Shown here: positions 7,606 through 15,165 of the stretch, piece after piece | Layout of the letters: every line of letters starts with the position of its first letter | How positions within the stretch are numbered: the stretch's first letter is position 1 | Origin: Candidatus Nitrosopumilus sp. | GTDB lineage: Archaea > Thermoproteota > Nitrososphaeria > Nitrososphaerales > Nitrosopumilaceae | Assembly: GCA_025699075.1 (NCBI GenBank) | Contig: JAILWG010000003.1 | Location: 62,001-126,000 of the forward strand | DNA length: 64,000 bases | Direction: 5' to 3' | Translations under genes and position numbers: made by a program | The notes under the pieces: model-generated | The model's database searches: none | Told to the model about the DNA's origin: nothing | The model's input: only the letters and a program-made list of their open reading frames with translations

Positions 7606-7797
7606 ATGAAAAACCTTTTAGATCCTCATGATAATTATCTTAAAACAGAGGAAAATGTGCGTAAATACCTCAAATCATTATCTGATTCTCAAATAAAATT
7701 ATTTTATGAGACCCTTGAATATTCTCCTTTTCCAATCTTGTTGACACATGAATATTCAATAAGATTTAAGAAAAAAAAATCAAAACATAAAAAATAA
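7606..7797 (+). CDS. hypothetical protein with basic tail
   Basis: A 63-residue protein with an N-terminal helical part and a C-terminal KKKKSKHKK tail. No domain recognised. It lies in its own transcription unit; GAGCTTAAT at 7545-7553 is about 60 bases upstream. Function unknown. Confidence 0.5.
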   Translation: MKNLLDPHDNYLKTEENVRKYLKSLSDSQIKLFYETLEYSPFPILLTHEYSIRFKKKKSKHKK

Positions 7798-7844
7798 CTT
7801 ATTGTTATAACACTTTAAATCATATTACATATAATTTCATTATT

Positions 7845-8639
7845 ATGGATAAATTTGAAATTGTCTCATCTAATTTTTTGGAATTAGCAAGTGAACAAAG
7901 ACTGAGAATTTTATCTGCATTAAACTCCAAACCTTATAGGGTATCAAAACTTGCAAAAAAGTTAGATGTTACTTCTCAAGAAATTCATAGAAATTTAGAA
8001 CGATTATCAAATGCTGGTTTTGTAATTAAAAAATCTGATGAGCATTATCACATTACTACTATAGGACAATTGATGTTAAGCCAAATGCCTATAATGTTTT
8101 TCATAACAAAAAACCAAAAATATTTTTCAACACATGACATTGGTATATTGCCGACAAAATTTAGTCGTAGGTTGGGTGTTCTTGAAAACTGTGAACATAT
8201 CCAAGGTGTGACTAATGTTTTGGATAAATGGAAAAAAATCTATCAAAATTCCACTGAATTTATTCATGATATAATAAGCGAATCTCCTGGAATGGATGAA
8301 ATTTTGGTGAAGAGGATCAATAAAGGTGTCAAGTATCGTCATATAGTGACCAGTGATCTTGATGAACCTGAAGACCGAACATCCAAATTAAAAAAATTAG
8401 GTTATTATGATTTGATCAAGAGCCAAAAAATTGAGAGAAAAGAAATAATGACTACCAAAACTATATTGATTTTAAACGAGAAAGAAGCTGGAATAATTTT
8501 TCCAACATTTGATGGTACTCCAGATCTTAGACATATGTTTTATGGAAATAGCAGTATGTTCTTAGATTGGGCAGTTGATTATTTTGAACATTATTGGAAG
8601 AAAGCAAAAAAAATCTCTAGAGTTAGTCATAATGCATAA
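7845..8639 (+). CDS. winged-helix regulator with a FilR1-like (DUF1724) domain
   Basis: A 264-residue regulator. Residues 10-80 form an ArsR-type winged helix (LASEQRLRILSALNSKPYRV, then a recognition helix in TSQEIHRNLERLSNAGFV). The remaining part has the alpha/beta features of the archaeal FilR1/DUF1724 sensor domain (stretches GVKYRHIVTSD and LILNEKEAGIIFPTFDGTPD). Such proteins bind DNA through the first domain and an unknown small signal through the second. No clear operon partner; it may regulate the nearby plastocyanin. Confidence 0.75.
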   Translation: MDKFEIVSSNFLELASEQRLRILSALNSKPYRVSKLAKKLDVTSQEIHRNLERLSNAGFVIKKSDEHYHITTIGQLMLSQMPIMFFITKNQKYFSTHDIGILPTKFSRRLGVLENCEHIQGVTNVLDKWKKIYQNSTEFIHDIISESPGMDEILVKRINKGVKYRHIVTSDLDEPEDRTSKLKKLGYYDLIKSQKIERKEIMTTKTILILNEKEAGIIFPTFDGTPDLRHMFYGNSSMFLDWAVDYFEHYWKKAKKISRVSHNA

Positions 8640-8733
8640 TTATTTTGTTTCGTGACTATGTTTTAGAAATCAAGCTTATTTTCATAATCATTGTTTATCC
8701 TAAATGATATATCATGAAAACTACATGTAATTA

Positions 8734-9384
8734 ATGAACAACCAAAATGACAAATTTGGAATAGTGGTATCAGTTGCTGTAACTGCTGCAATTCTTGGAA
8801 TTGTAGGTGGTATTGGAGCCAATAATGATGGTTCAATTCAACCACAAGGTCAAGATATTCTAGAAAGAACCACATCTGAACTACAAAATATTCCAGATTC
8901 TATGCAAGATATTGCATCAAATCAGATAGAAAGAACAGAAAATATTGTTTCTGAGGCACCAGAGGTGATTGAAAAAATTATTGAAGAATCTGATTCTATA
9001 CCTGAATTAGTAGATAACACTTCAGATGTTGTTGAAGATGTAATACCTGACGTTCCTTTAGTTGTTGAACAGTCTGAAGGAAAATTGTTGGAAATGGTTA
9101 GTATACCTGAAGATACAGGTTTTCCAGGATGTGAGGAATCAAATTCATGTTACATCCCTGCGCATGCAATAATGTCTGCTGGCGGTGAAGTAATTTGGAT
9201 AAATCATGATTCAGTTCCACATACAGTCACATCAGGAAATCCTGCTGATGGTCCTGATGGATTATTTGATAGTGGGTTACTAATGCCAGAAAAAACATAT
9301 TCTATACAATTGGATCTTGCATTTGAATATGATTACTTTTGTATGGTACATCCATGGATGCAAGGTACAATAGATATCCAATAA
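8734..9384 (+). CDS. membrane-anchored plastocyanin-like blue copper protein
   Basis: A 216-residue exported protein with an N-terminal membrane anchor (about 8-28), a long acidic Ser/Glu-rich linker (30-120) and a C-terminal cupredoxin domain. The type 1 copper ligands are H163, C203, H206 and M209 (YFCMVHPWMQGT), almost the same site as in the C-terminal domain of the oxidase at 68-1402. In ammonia-oxidizing archaea such proteins are thought to carry electrons on the outer face of the membrane. CAAGCTTATT at 8671-8680 lies upstream. Confidence 0.9.
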   Translation: MNNQNDKFGIVVSVAVTAAILGIVGGIGANNDGSIQPQGQDILERTTSELQNIPDSMQDIASNQIERTENIVSEAPEVIEKIIEESDSIPELVDNTSDVVEDVIPDVPLVVEQSEGKLLEMVSIPEDTGFPGCEESNSCYIPAHAIMSAGGEVIWINHDSVPHTVTSGNPADGPDGLFDSGLLMPEKTYSIQLDLAFEYDYFCMVHPWMQGTIDIQ

Positions 9385-9474
9385 CTATTTTTTTGATACA
9401 ACATATTTCAAAATAATTGTTTGATTTTAGAACTAATGAATTTCTAAACAAGTAATAACTAATGTGTATTTTAT

Positions 9475-9506
9475 TGTGAAAAATTTGGTGATAAATGTGA
9501 AAAATT
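9475..9506. repeat. short direct repeat in intergenic DNA
   Basis: TGTGAAAAATT occurs at 9475-9485 and again at 9496-9506, 21 bases apart, that is two helical turns. It lies about 130 bases upstream of the secreted protein at 9635, inside a 250-base stretch without genes. It could be a paired protein-binding site or chance in AT-rich DNA. Confidence 0.3.
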
Positions 9507-9634
9507 AGATTTTAAATTTTTGTGACATCTGTAAATATATTTTAGATTATATGATTACTATAAACTAGATCATTTGTATAATTTCAGCTTCAAAGCTTAT
9601 GATGTCTTATTTGTAATCAATACTATTCCTTAAT

Positions 9635-10198
9635 ATGAACAAAAAATTGAATTTGGTGCACATGGCAATAATTTCTATGGTTATTGCAACTTCGTTGCTA
9701 TGTGGGACTGTTTATGCAGAATCTGAAATAACTCTAGTTTCAGAAAAATCTATTTTTGAGCCTACTGCAAGAATATTCCTTACAGGTACTGTAGACCCAG
9801 GTGATCAATTTTATGAACCAGTTACTATTACGGTTTATGATATGAATGGTGATGAAATAATCCAAGTACAAAGTCCTGTAGAGGATAATGCCTATTCTGC
9901 ATTGATTACTGGTCCTTTAGGTTCATTTGAGAAAGGAGTTTATGGAATTGAATCTACTCATGTTTCTGCCACTAATGTGGCAAATATTGTGATTGGAATT
10001 GATGATTTGGTTCACGATGAATCATATTTGATGCATTTAACTCCTTTAAAACAACTCAAGATAGGTACTGATCCTGAACACGTTGTCTGCATGGATAGTC
10101 AAATACTTATTCAAAACAATCATCGAGATTCAGTTGCATGTGTAAACCCTTCAACTGCATTATCTCTTGAAAATAGAGGCTGGGGTACTCTGTACTAA
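9635..10198 (+). CDS. secreted protein with the C-x16-C-V-x12-W tail
   Basis: A 187-residue protein with a signal peptide (cleavage probably after VYA at 27-29), an Ig-like beta domain (about 35-120) and a C-terminal cysteine pair followed by RGWGTLY. The tail follows C-x16-C-V-x12-W exactly, as do the proteins at 16187 and 18268. Location is outside the cell membrane. Function unknown; the tail may be an attachment or folding module. Confidence 0.75.
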   Translation: MNKKLNLVHMAIISMVIATSLLCGTVYAESEITLVSEKSIFEPTARIFLTGTVDPGDQFYEPVTITVYDMNGDEIIQVQSPVEDNAYSALITGPLGSFEKGVYGIESTHVSATNVANIVIGIDDLVHDESYLMHLTPLKQLKIGTDPEHVVCMDSQILIQNNHRDSVACVNPSTALSLENRGWGTLY

Positions 10199-10226
10199 TT
10201 TTTATTAATTTTAGGTAAAAGAAATT

Positions 10227-10433
10227 ATGGGATTGGGATTTTGTAAAAATCAATGTGTTGTATTTGAAAAAACAACTAAACAAATAGCATATGCTACCGG
10301 TGGATGTTTTTGCAAAAATTGTAATTATTATTATCAGAAAAAATTTTCTCGATGCCCTTGCTGTAATAGTAAAGTAAGACATTCTACTCGTTCAAATAAA
10401 CATAGGCTGGAAACTAAAGTAAAACGTATTTGA
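10227..10433 (+). CDS. Cys-rich zinc microprotein, family with 25641
   Basis: A 68-residue protein with C-x3-C near the start, then C-x2-C-x10-CPCC and a basic tail. The second block has exactly the same spacing in the protein at 25641-25832, so the two are paralogues. It lies 28 bases after the preceding gene and may be co-transcribed. Metal binding is very likely; function unknown. Confidence 0.65.
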   Translation: MGLGFCKNQCVVFEKTTKQIAYATGGCFCKNCNYYYQKKFSRCPCCNSKVRHSTRSNKHRLETKVKRI

Positions 10434-10440
10434 AAATTAT

Positions 10441-10617
10441 CTACTCTATAACACTGATTTCTGCAGAATCTGCTTGAAATCCTATTTTAGCATGAGTTCC
10501 ATCACAGCTAGGTTGAGTACTGGATTTACCACATCTGCATAACGTAACAGTTGTTTTTTTATCTACTTCTACTAACAGTGGACCGTTTTCTATTGCTTTG
10601 ATTTTTACATTTGCCAT
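10441..10617 (-). CDS. CDGSH-type iron-sulfur microprotein
   Basis: Reading the minus strand from ATG at 10617 gives 58 residues. Residues 27-42 hold C27, C29, C38 and H42 in CRCGKSSTQPSCDGTH, the CxCx8CDGxH motif of mitoNEET/CDGSH proteins that coordinates a 2Fe-2S cluster with three Cys and one His. At this length it has a single motif and no membrane anchor. Probably an electron-transfer or cluster-transfer protein. It converges with the zinc protein ending at 10433. Confidence 0.85.
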   Translation of the reverse strand: MANVKIKAIENGPLLVEVDKKTTVTLCRCGKSSTQPSCDGTHAKIGFQADSAEISVIE

Positions 10618-10723
10618 TGATAAAATATATCGTTTATACTCTAAAAACCCCGTTAAGCTTTCATTTTTAATTTAAGCTAATCCTTGAAAAAGTGTTAATG
10701 TAATTTTCTATACAAATTAAACT

Positions 10724-10939
10724 ATGACAAAACTACAACAACTACAAAAAATGGTTGATGAAAAAGGTGAGCTGATGGTCATGTCAGACACTGGTGAAAA
10801 GTTTGAACTTCACAAACACAATGTGAAGTTTGATGAGTCATCAGATCTGGTAGAAATTGATGGAGGCACAAAGAAATTTTGGCTTATTCCATCAAAAATA
10901 GCATACTATTGGACTCATGATAAGGCCAGAGAGGAATAA
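10724..10939 (+). CDS. conserved hypothetical protein (71 residues)
   Basis: A 71-residue soluble protein with a helical start and a beta-rich middle (FELHKHNVKF; LVEIDGGTKKFWLI). No motif recognised. TTTAAGCTAA at 10671-10680 lies about 45 bases upstream. Function unknown. Confidence 0.6.
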   Translation: MTKLQQLQKMVDEKGELMVMSDTGEKFELHKHNVKFDESSDLVEIDGGTKKFWLIPSKIAYYWTHDKAREE

Positions 10940-11041
10940 TTCCTTTTTTTATTTTTATATTGATTATGATAACTATTACAAAATGTTTGATTGAGTAAGA
11001 ATTTATCATTTAACAATTTTTAAAAAATTCTTAGATTAATT

Positions 11042-11512
11042 TTATGGGATGTGCATTTTTCTTTTTCCATTCTCATCAATAATTAATGCTCTTTTGTTTT
11101 TAGGTGATTGAACAAAATGCCAATTAACAAAAATACTTCTCTCTTTTTGTAAACCCATCAATTTCCATAATTTATCAGAAATCTGTATTCCACTTTTATC
11201 TGTGGTTTTATTCTGAAAGTCTTTTCCAGTTTCAGCCTGTGGTCTCTTTTTAGTTCTCCAATATGGATCATCATATTTGTCGTTCCAACCGCCACCATTC
11301 CATGGACCTATGTGTCCAATAGGAACCACTGCTCTTGGAGGTAGTGGTGGGATAGTTAACTGAACCCATTTTCCTTTCATTTTTGATGCAGGAAGTCCTG
11401 CAAATATGCCCTCAGCCATACTGTATCCATATGCCGATTTTGATAGTTTTTTTGGAATTTTTGAAGCCTTAATGTGTGTCTGTATGTGATATTTCACATT
11501 TTTACTTTTCAT
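11042..11512 (-). CDS. conserved hypothetical protein
   Basis: A 156-residue soluble protein. The centre is rich in Pro, Gly and Trp (LTIPPLPPRAV; GHIGPWNGGGWNDKY), and several Trp and Tyr residues suggest a binding surface. No known family recognised. It stands upstream of, and on the same strand as, nothing obviously related; the next minus-strand gene starts at 11799. Function unknown. Confidence 0.6.
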   Translation of the reverse strand: MKSKNVKYHIQTHIKASKIPKKLSKSAYGYSMAEGIFAGLPASKMKGKWVQLTIPPLPPRAVVPIGHIGPWNGGGWNDKYDDPYWRTKKRPQAETGKDFQNKTTDKSGIQISDKLWKLMGLQKERSIFVNWHFVQSPKNKRALIIDENGKRKMHIP

Positions 11513-11541
11513 TATTTACACTAGCTCAGAAAACTTGTCTG

Positions 11542-11799
11542 TTATTTTGATTTGCTAATAACATCATTGTCATAATATTCTATGATGCTATTTTTAATGG
11601 TGACTTTTGAATCTTTTTTAAAAGAAAAAATTTCATTCCATTCTGATTTTATTCCATACAAAATTATTGATGCTCCCTCATTTGAGGCTACATATTCATG
11701 AAAAGAATTTTTTTTAAGATTCCATCTGCCTTTTAATTTACAACTTTTGAAAGCCTTGTATAATTTTACATTTAGATTTAATTGTTGATTAACACTCAT
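11542..11799 (-). CDS. small protein, paralogue of 12325
   Basis: An 85-residue protein whose core (SCKLKGRW, then EGASIILY, then FSFKKDSKVTIKNSIIEYYD) aligns with the protein at 12325-12576 (TCKLIGKW, EDGATIEF, FRFKKSSRIIIKDSIVEFYD). The two are encoded in opposite directions on either side of the RAM-domain gene at 12030. A mostly beta fold is likely. Function unknown. Confidence 0.65.
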   Translation of the reverse strand: MSVNQQLNLNVKLYKAFKSCKLKGRWNLKKNSFHEYVASNEGASIILYGIKSEWNEIFSFKKDSKVTIKNSIIEYYDNDVISKSK

Positions 11800-12029
11800 G
11801 ATTTACACCCTCCTTCCTTTTTGATTTAGATGAAATTTTATTTTCATGAAAAATTCCTTCTCCCTATTTTCCATTTCTCTAACCTTTTTCTTTCATAATC
11901 TTCAAGATCCCTATTTTTTGTCATACCTTTAATGATTCTTTTTTACATATAGTATATTATCATCAAATTAATTGAAATTCAATTAATTAGCTTATGAATT
12001 AATAATAATTATTTTGATCAGTGTAAATT

Positions 12030-12281
12030 ATGAGCGTTTCTTATTTGCTTCTTACATGTGCGATTCACAAAAACATTGAAGTTGCAAACACCGTTCAAAA
12101 ACTGTCAGGCGTAAAGGAAGCTGTGCCTGTACATGGTGCATATGATTGCATTGTAAAAGTCGACAAATCAGTTCATAGCGATGTTGATCAATTTGTTTTG
12201 TCTAGTATACGTCCGCTAGATAATATCAGAAGTATAATTACTTTGCATGAAGCACCTCCCATGATTGTGAGATCAAAATGA
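12030..12281 (+). CDS. stand-alone Lrp/AsnC ligand-binding (RAM) domain
   Basis: An 83-residue alpha/beta ferredoxin-like domain (YLLLTCAIHKNIEVANTV; GVKEAVPVHGAYDCIVKV; IRPLDNIRSIITLHEA) matching the C-terminal effector domain of Lrp/AsnC regulators without the DNA-binding part. Such domains bind amino acids and assemble with full-length regulators. TTAGCTTAT at 11987-11995 lies about 40 bases upstream. Confidence 0.8.
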   Translation: MSVSYLLLTCAIHKNIEVANTVQKLSGVKEAVPVHGAYDCIVKVDKSVHSDVDQFVLSSIRPLDNIRSIITLHEAPPMIVRSK

Positions 12282-12324
12282 TTATTCTCTCCAAATTATA
12301 TAAAACATGTAGAGGTGTTCATTT

Positions 12325-12576
12325 TTGAATTCTGCTAGTCAGATTCACAATAAAATAAAAACACAAAAGCTATTTGACACTTGCAAGCTTATCGGTAAAT
12401 GGAAATACGCTGATAATTCTCAACATTCTCATTATGAAGCACTTGAGGATGGAGCAACCATTGAGTTTAGTCTGATTCGAGCAAATTTCATTGAATCCTT
12501 CAGATTTAAGAAATCCTCTAGAATTATCATTAAAGACAGTATTGTTGAATTTTATGACGAGGATTTATTTCGATAA
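12325..12576 (+). CDS. small protein, paralogue of 11542
   Basis: An 83-residue protein with TTG start preceded by AGAGGTG. It shares its core pattern with the 85-residue protein at 11542-11799. It lies 43 bases after the RAM-domain gene and directly before the MscS-like gene, so a three-gene transcript is likely. Function unknown. Confidence 0.65.
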   Translation: MNSASQIHNKIKTQKLFDTCKLIGKWKYADNSQHSHYEALEDGATIEFSLIRANFIESFRFKKSSRIIIKDSIVEFYDEDLFR

Positions 12577-12579
12577 AAA

Positions 12580-13050
12580 TTGTCTGAAATTTATTTTGCG
12601 GCATTATCCTTAGTTCTAACTATTTTTCTATATTTTCTTACAAGGCATATTATAAACACAAAATTAAATGAACTGCAAGGATCTGATAAACTGCTTGGCA
12701 TGTTGTTAATATTCATAATTTTAGGCGAATTTGTTTATCTTGGAACAATGTTTGGTCTCTTTGATCTCGCACTAGAAGTAATAACTTCTATTGGTGCTGT
12801 TGCTGTTGTGTTTGGTATTGCATTACAAAACCAATTAAAAAATGCCATATCTGGAATTAGTATCTTTTTGAGCCCTCAGATCAACGTAGGTGATTCTATT
12901 GAATTTGACTATGTTAGATGTACCATCACTGGATTACATCTTACTAAAGTTACAGCAACTACTGAAGATGGAACAAAAATAATAATTCCTAATCATAAAC
13001 TAAGTGAAGAAATGGTACAAATCTTTTCTAAAAATTCTAAAATCAGGTAA
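12580..13050 (+). CDS. short MscS-like mechanosensitive channel protein
   Basis: A 156-residue protein with a TTG start. Three hydrophobic segments (about 3-22, 40-60, 64-90) are followed by the MscS pore-helix pattern (GIALQNQLKNAISGISIFL) and the beta domain (VGDSIEFDYVRCTITGLHL). It stops just after IIIPNHKLSEEMVQIF, so the C-terminal alpha/beta cage of about 100 residues found in standard MscS is absent. The stop codon lies inside copy 2 of the dispersed repeat, which suggests truncation by the repeat, though naturally short versions exist. Confidence 0.8.
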   Translation: MSEIYFAALSLVLTIFLYFLTRHIINTKLNELQGSDKLLGMLLIFIILGEFVYLGTMFGLFDLALEVITSIGAVAVVFGIALQNQLKNAISGISIFLSPQINVGDSIEFDYVRCTITGLHLTKVTATTEDGTKIIIPNHKLSEEMVQIFSKNSKIR

Positions 13051-13080
13051 GAATTGGACAATATTTTCTGACTAATCTTT
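13039..13080. repeat. dispersed repeat, copy 2 (partial)
   Basis: Forty-two bases that match the 3' two thirds of the 61-bp repeat (1811-1871; 27728-27788). The left third is missing. It overlaps the last codons and stop of the MscS-like gene: the TAA at 13048-13050 belongs to the repeat. Confidence 0.75.
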
Positions 13081-13214
13081 AAAATTAATCAAAAAAGACC
13101 TTTAGGGATTCATATTTTTCATATTGTGAAACAAGTTGTTTAAATTCTTAATGTCTTTGCTGTGATGTGAAAATTGAATATGATAAATTTATTATTAGAT
13201 TCTTTGTCTTTACA

Positions 13215-13234
13215 AATTCCCATTATTGGGAATT
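13215..13234. promoter_or_regulatory. perfect palindrome upstream of response regulator
   Basis: AATTCCCA-TTAT-TGGGAATT is a perfect 8-bp inverted repeat with a 4-base spacer, about 80 bases before the response-regulator ATG at 13315. The position suits an operator; the gene pair downstream encodes a receiver protein and a DNA-binding-type protein, so autoregulation is possible. GGGTGAT just before the ATG is a good ribosome binding site. Confidence 0.45.
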
Positions 13235-13314
13235 AATATGATCATATAATAGTATAAAGTATGAATATCATATGTTGATATTGTATATCATGATCAACTT
13301 GAGGGTGATTGTAA

Positions 13315-13920
13315 ATGGTTAACTGCATTGTGATTGATGATTCCCAAGACATTCTTGATGTGTTTTCTGAATTGTTAGATATAATCAAAGTAAAAGTACT
13401 TGCCACTGGAAACAATGGCCAAGATGCAGTAATGTTATATGAAAAACATTTGCCAGACATAGTTTTTACAGACTTGCAGATGCCCGAGTATGATGGGATA
13501 TATGCAGTTGAAAACATCAAAGACCTAAAAATTGACGCCAAGATAATAGTGGTCACTGGAGATCTTGATACTGCAAACTCTATTGTTCTTAATTCCTTGA
13601 ATGTGCCTGTAATCCAAAAACCATTTGATATTCACATGCTAAAGCAGGCAATCACAGATATTTTGTTAGTTGAGAGTACAGCTCCTGCACCATTTGAAAT
13701 TAAATACAAATTCAAGGACGATATCAATTACTATTCATGCACAATAGGGTACGAGCAGTATAGAAATTTAAAAAAATTACCTATCATAGAAGAGTGCACT
13801 ATTGTAAATTGTTCTAAGAACAATGATAAATCGTCTCACCAGAAAATGCAGAAAGCATTGGATTTGGCATGTGAAAACAATACTGAATACATTCGAAAAT
13901 TGTCTGAGGTTGTAGGGTGA
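13315..13920 (+). CDS. CheY-like response regulator
   Basis: A 201-residue protein. Residues 1-118 form a receiver domain with the acidic pair D8-D9, phosphoacceptor D53 in FTDLQMP, switch residue T81 and K102 in QKPF. Residues 125-201 are a short extra domain without a recognised DNA-binding motif, with two Cys (YYSCTIGYEQY; EECTIVNCSKN). No histidine kinase is nearby. The next gene starts within 25 bases and is probably the functional partner. Confidence 0.85.
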   Translation: MVNCIVIDDSQDILDVFSELLDIIKVKVLATGNNGQDAVMLYEKHLPDIVFTDLQMPEYDGIYAVENIKDLKIDAKIIVVTGDLDTANSIVLNSLNVPVIQKPFDIHMLKQAITDILLVESTAPAPFEIKYKFKDDINYYSCTIGYEQYRNLKKLPIIEECTIVNCSKNNDKSSHQKMQKALDLACENNTEYIRKLSEVVG

Positions 13921-13942
13921 TTTTTAATTGGAAAGTGTTAAT

Positions 13943-14578
13943 ATGAAAGTATTATTACATGAAAATATGTCTGGAGTAGACTTGCTGTTTGCAGAGTCTT
14001 TTGAGAGGGTTATTTTGGAGAATTTGGGTGATGAAACAGTCTCCAAAATACAGAGCAGGCTATTTGAAAAATTTGGAATGTCTTTGACTGAGGCCATGGG
14101 TGAATTTGAAAATATTGATTATGTTCTGAGAGAGTTTTTTGGGGCAGGTGCAGAAGGATTGGAAAAAAAATTCTTCGACAAAATATGTACTATCAAATCC
14201 AAACAGGACAAGGCTGAAAAAAGGTTTACAATAACTGATAAATCCATCAGCCAATCTATTCTAAAGGCATTTGCTGATGATGAAATGTCCAAGATTCTTA
14301 ATGCATCAATTGGCGAACCATGGACCATTGCAGAAATTTTGGAGAAACTACACATCCCAAGGACATCAGGATATCGAAAAATCAATTTTTTAATCGAGCA
14401 AGGACTGTTGATGAAAACAGGATATGATCTTACTGAAAACAGGAGACGAATAGAGAAATACAAGTCGTTGTTTGACAATGTGAACATTGACTTTGGCAAC
14501 CAGATTACAGTCAATGTACAGTTTACACAAGAAGTTGCCAAGAACAGTTCAGTTCTTAAAACTGTTTATGACAAATAA
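13943..14578 (+). CDS. winged-helix protein paired with the response regulator
   Basis: About 211 residues from ATG 13943, which has GGAAAG upstream; a TTG at 13928 is an alternative. The N-terminal half is helical and acidic (LLFAESFERVILENLGDETV). A winged helix lies at about 115-180 (WTIAEILEKLHIPRTSGYRKI, then a wing). It follows the receiver protein by 22 bases and may be its transcriptional output. The N-terminal half resembles no family I know. Confidence 0.7.
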   Translation: MKVLLHENMSGVDLLFAESFERVILENLGDETVSKIQSRLFEKFGMSLTEAMGEFENIDYVLREFFGAGAEGLEKKFFDKICTIKSKQDKAEKRFTITDKSISQSILKAFADDEMSKILNASIGEPWTIAEILEKLHIPRTSGYRKINFLIEQGLLMKTGYDLTENRRRIEKYKSLFDNVNIDFGNQITVNVQFTQEVAKNSSVLKTVYDK

Positions 14579-14790
14579 AAAACATTGATTAAAAATACTG
14601 CCAAGTAATAATTCTGTTTTCTTTGGAACCTGTTATGAAATGTTGTATCAGATTCATTAGCACTCGTCAATGTTTTTTCTTTTTAATTTTCCTGTTGACT
14701 TTGTGACTAAAGGAGTTGCATGTGATTGACAATTGGTACATTGATCAAACTATGGTTTTAGTTTTTATACACATAACAAAGCAAGAAAGT

Positions 14791-14934
14791 ATGGGTAAGA
14801 GAATAACATTAGTGTTAGATGATGTTTTGATTACAAAGTTAAGAAAGATTCAAGCTGAAATGATCCAAAAAGAAAATCGTAGTGTATCTTTTTCTGAAAT
14901 AGTAAATTTGGTTCTAAGAAAAGTACTCAAGTAA
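14791..14934 (+). CDS. ribbon-helix-helix DNA-binding protein (47 residues)
   Basis: From ATG 14791, MGKRITLVLDDVLITKLRKI starts a typical ribbon-helix-helix (CopG/MetJ-like) domain: one beta strand, helix, turn with Ser, and second helix SFSEIVNLVLRKVLK. It would bind DNA as a dimer. The longer frame from 14716 is unlikely because a TATA-like TTTTTATA lies about 25 bases before 14791, as expected for a leaderless transcript. It is the nearest regulator to the operator-like palindrome at 15024. Confidence 0.8.
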   Translation: MGKRITLVLDDVLITKLRKIQAEMIQKENRSVSFSEIVNLVLRKVLK

Positions 14935-15023
14935 TTGTTCCTTGAGTAAAATCTAAGAAATAATACATTTAAGATGCTTTCAGGTAATTTGCATAGTTAT
15001 GTTGTTTCTGAGCATGAACTCTA

Positions 15024-15041
15024 GTCAGCTATTTAGCTGAC
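15024..15041. promoter_or_regulatory. operator-like palindrome GTCAGCT-N4-AGCTGAC
   Basis: A perfect inverted repeat with 7-base arms and spacer ATTT. A version with the same spacer length and one mismatch in 8-base arms lies at 20306-20325 before another small membrane protein. Both sit upstream of an identical-length promoter block. It is 52 bases before the ATG at 15076. Confidence 0.6.
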
Positions 15042-15075
15042 CATGCCTTATCATCTTATCATAATATCTATAATC
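15040..15075 (+). promoter_or_regulatory. promoter block shared with the gene at 20379
   Basis: Thirty-six bases running from ACCATGCC to CTATAATC directly before the ATG at 15076. The region 20343-20378 begins with the same octamer, ends with the same octamer and has the same length before its ATG. This fits a promoter for a leaderless mRNA with a conserved start region. Confidence 0.55.
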
Positions 15076-15165
15076 ATGCGAGAACAATATTTCCCTAGAC
15101 ACGAAAGATATTGTGAGTTTTTTTCACAATGTTCTCGCTTTACACTAATGGAGATAATATTATGA
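15076..15165 (+). CDS. 29-residue microprotein, overlapping the next start
   Basis: ATG 15076 opens a 29-codon frame (MREQYFPRHERYCEFFSQC and ten more residues) with two cysteines six apart and many aromatic and charged residues. Its TGA overlaps the next ATG (ATGA at 15162-15165), a sign of translational coupling. The promoter block directly before it supports this start. Several inverted repeats lie inside it. Function unknown. Confidence 0.5.
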   Translation: MREQYFPRHERYCEFFSQCSRFTLMEIIL

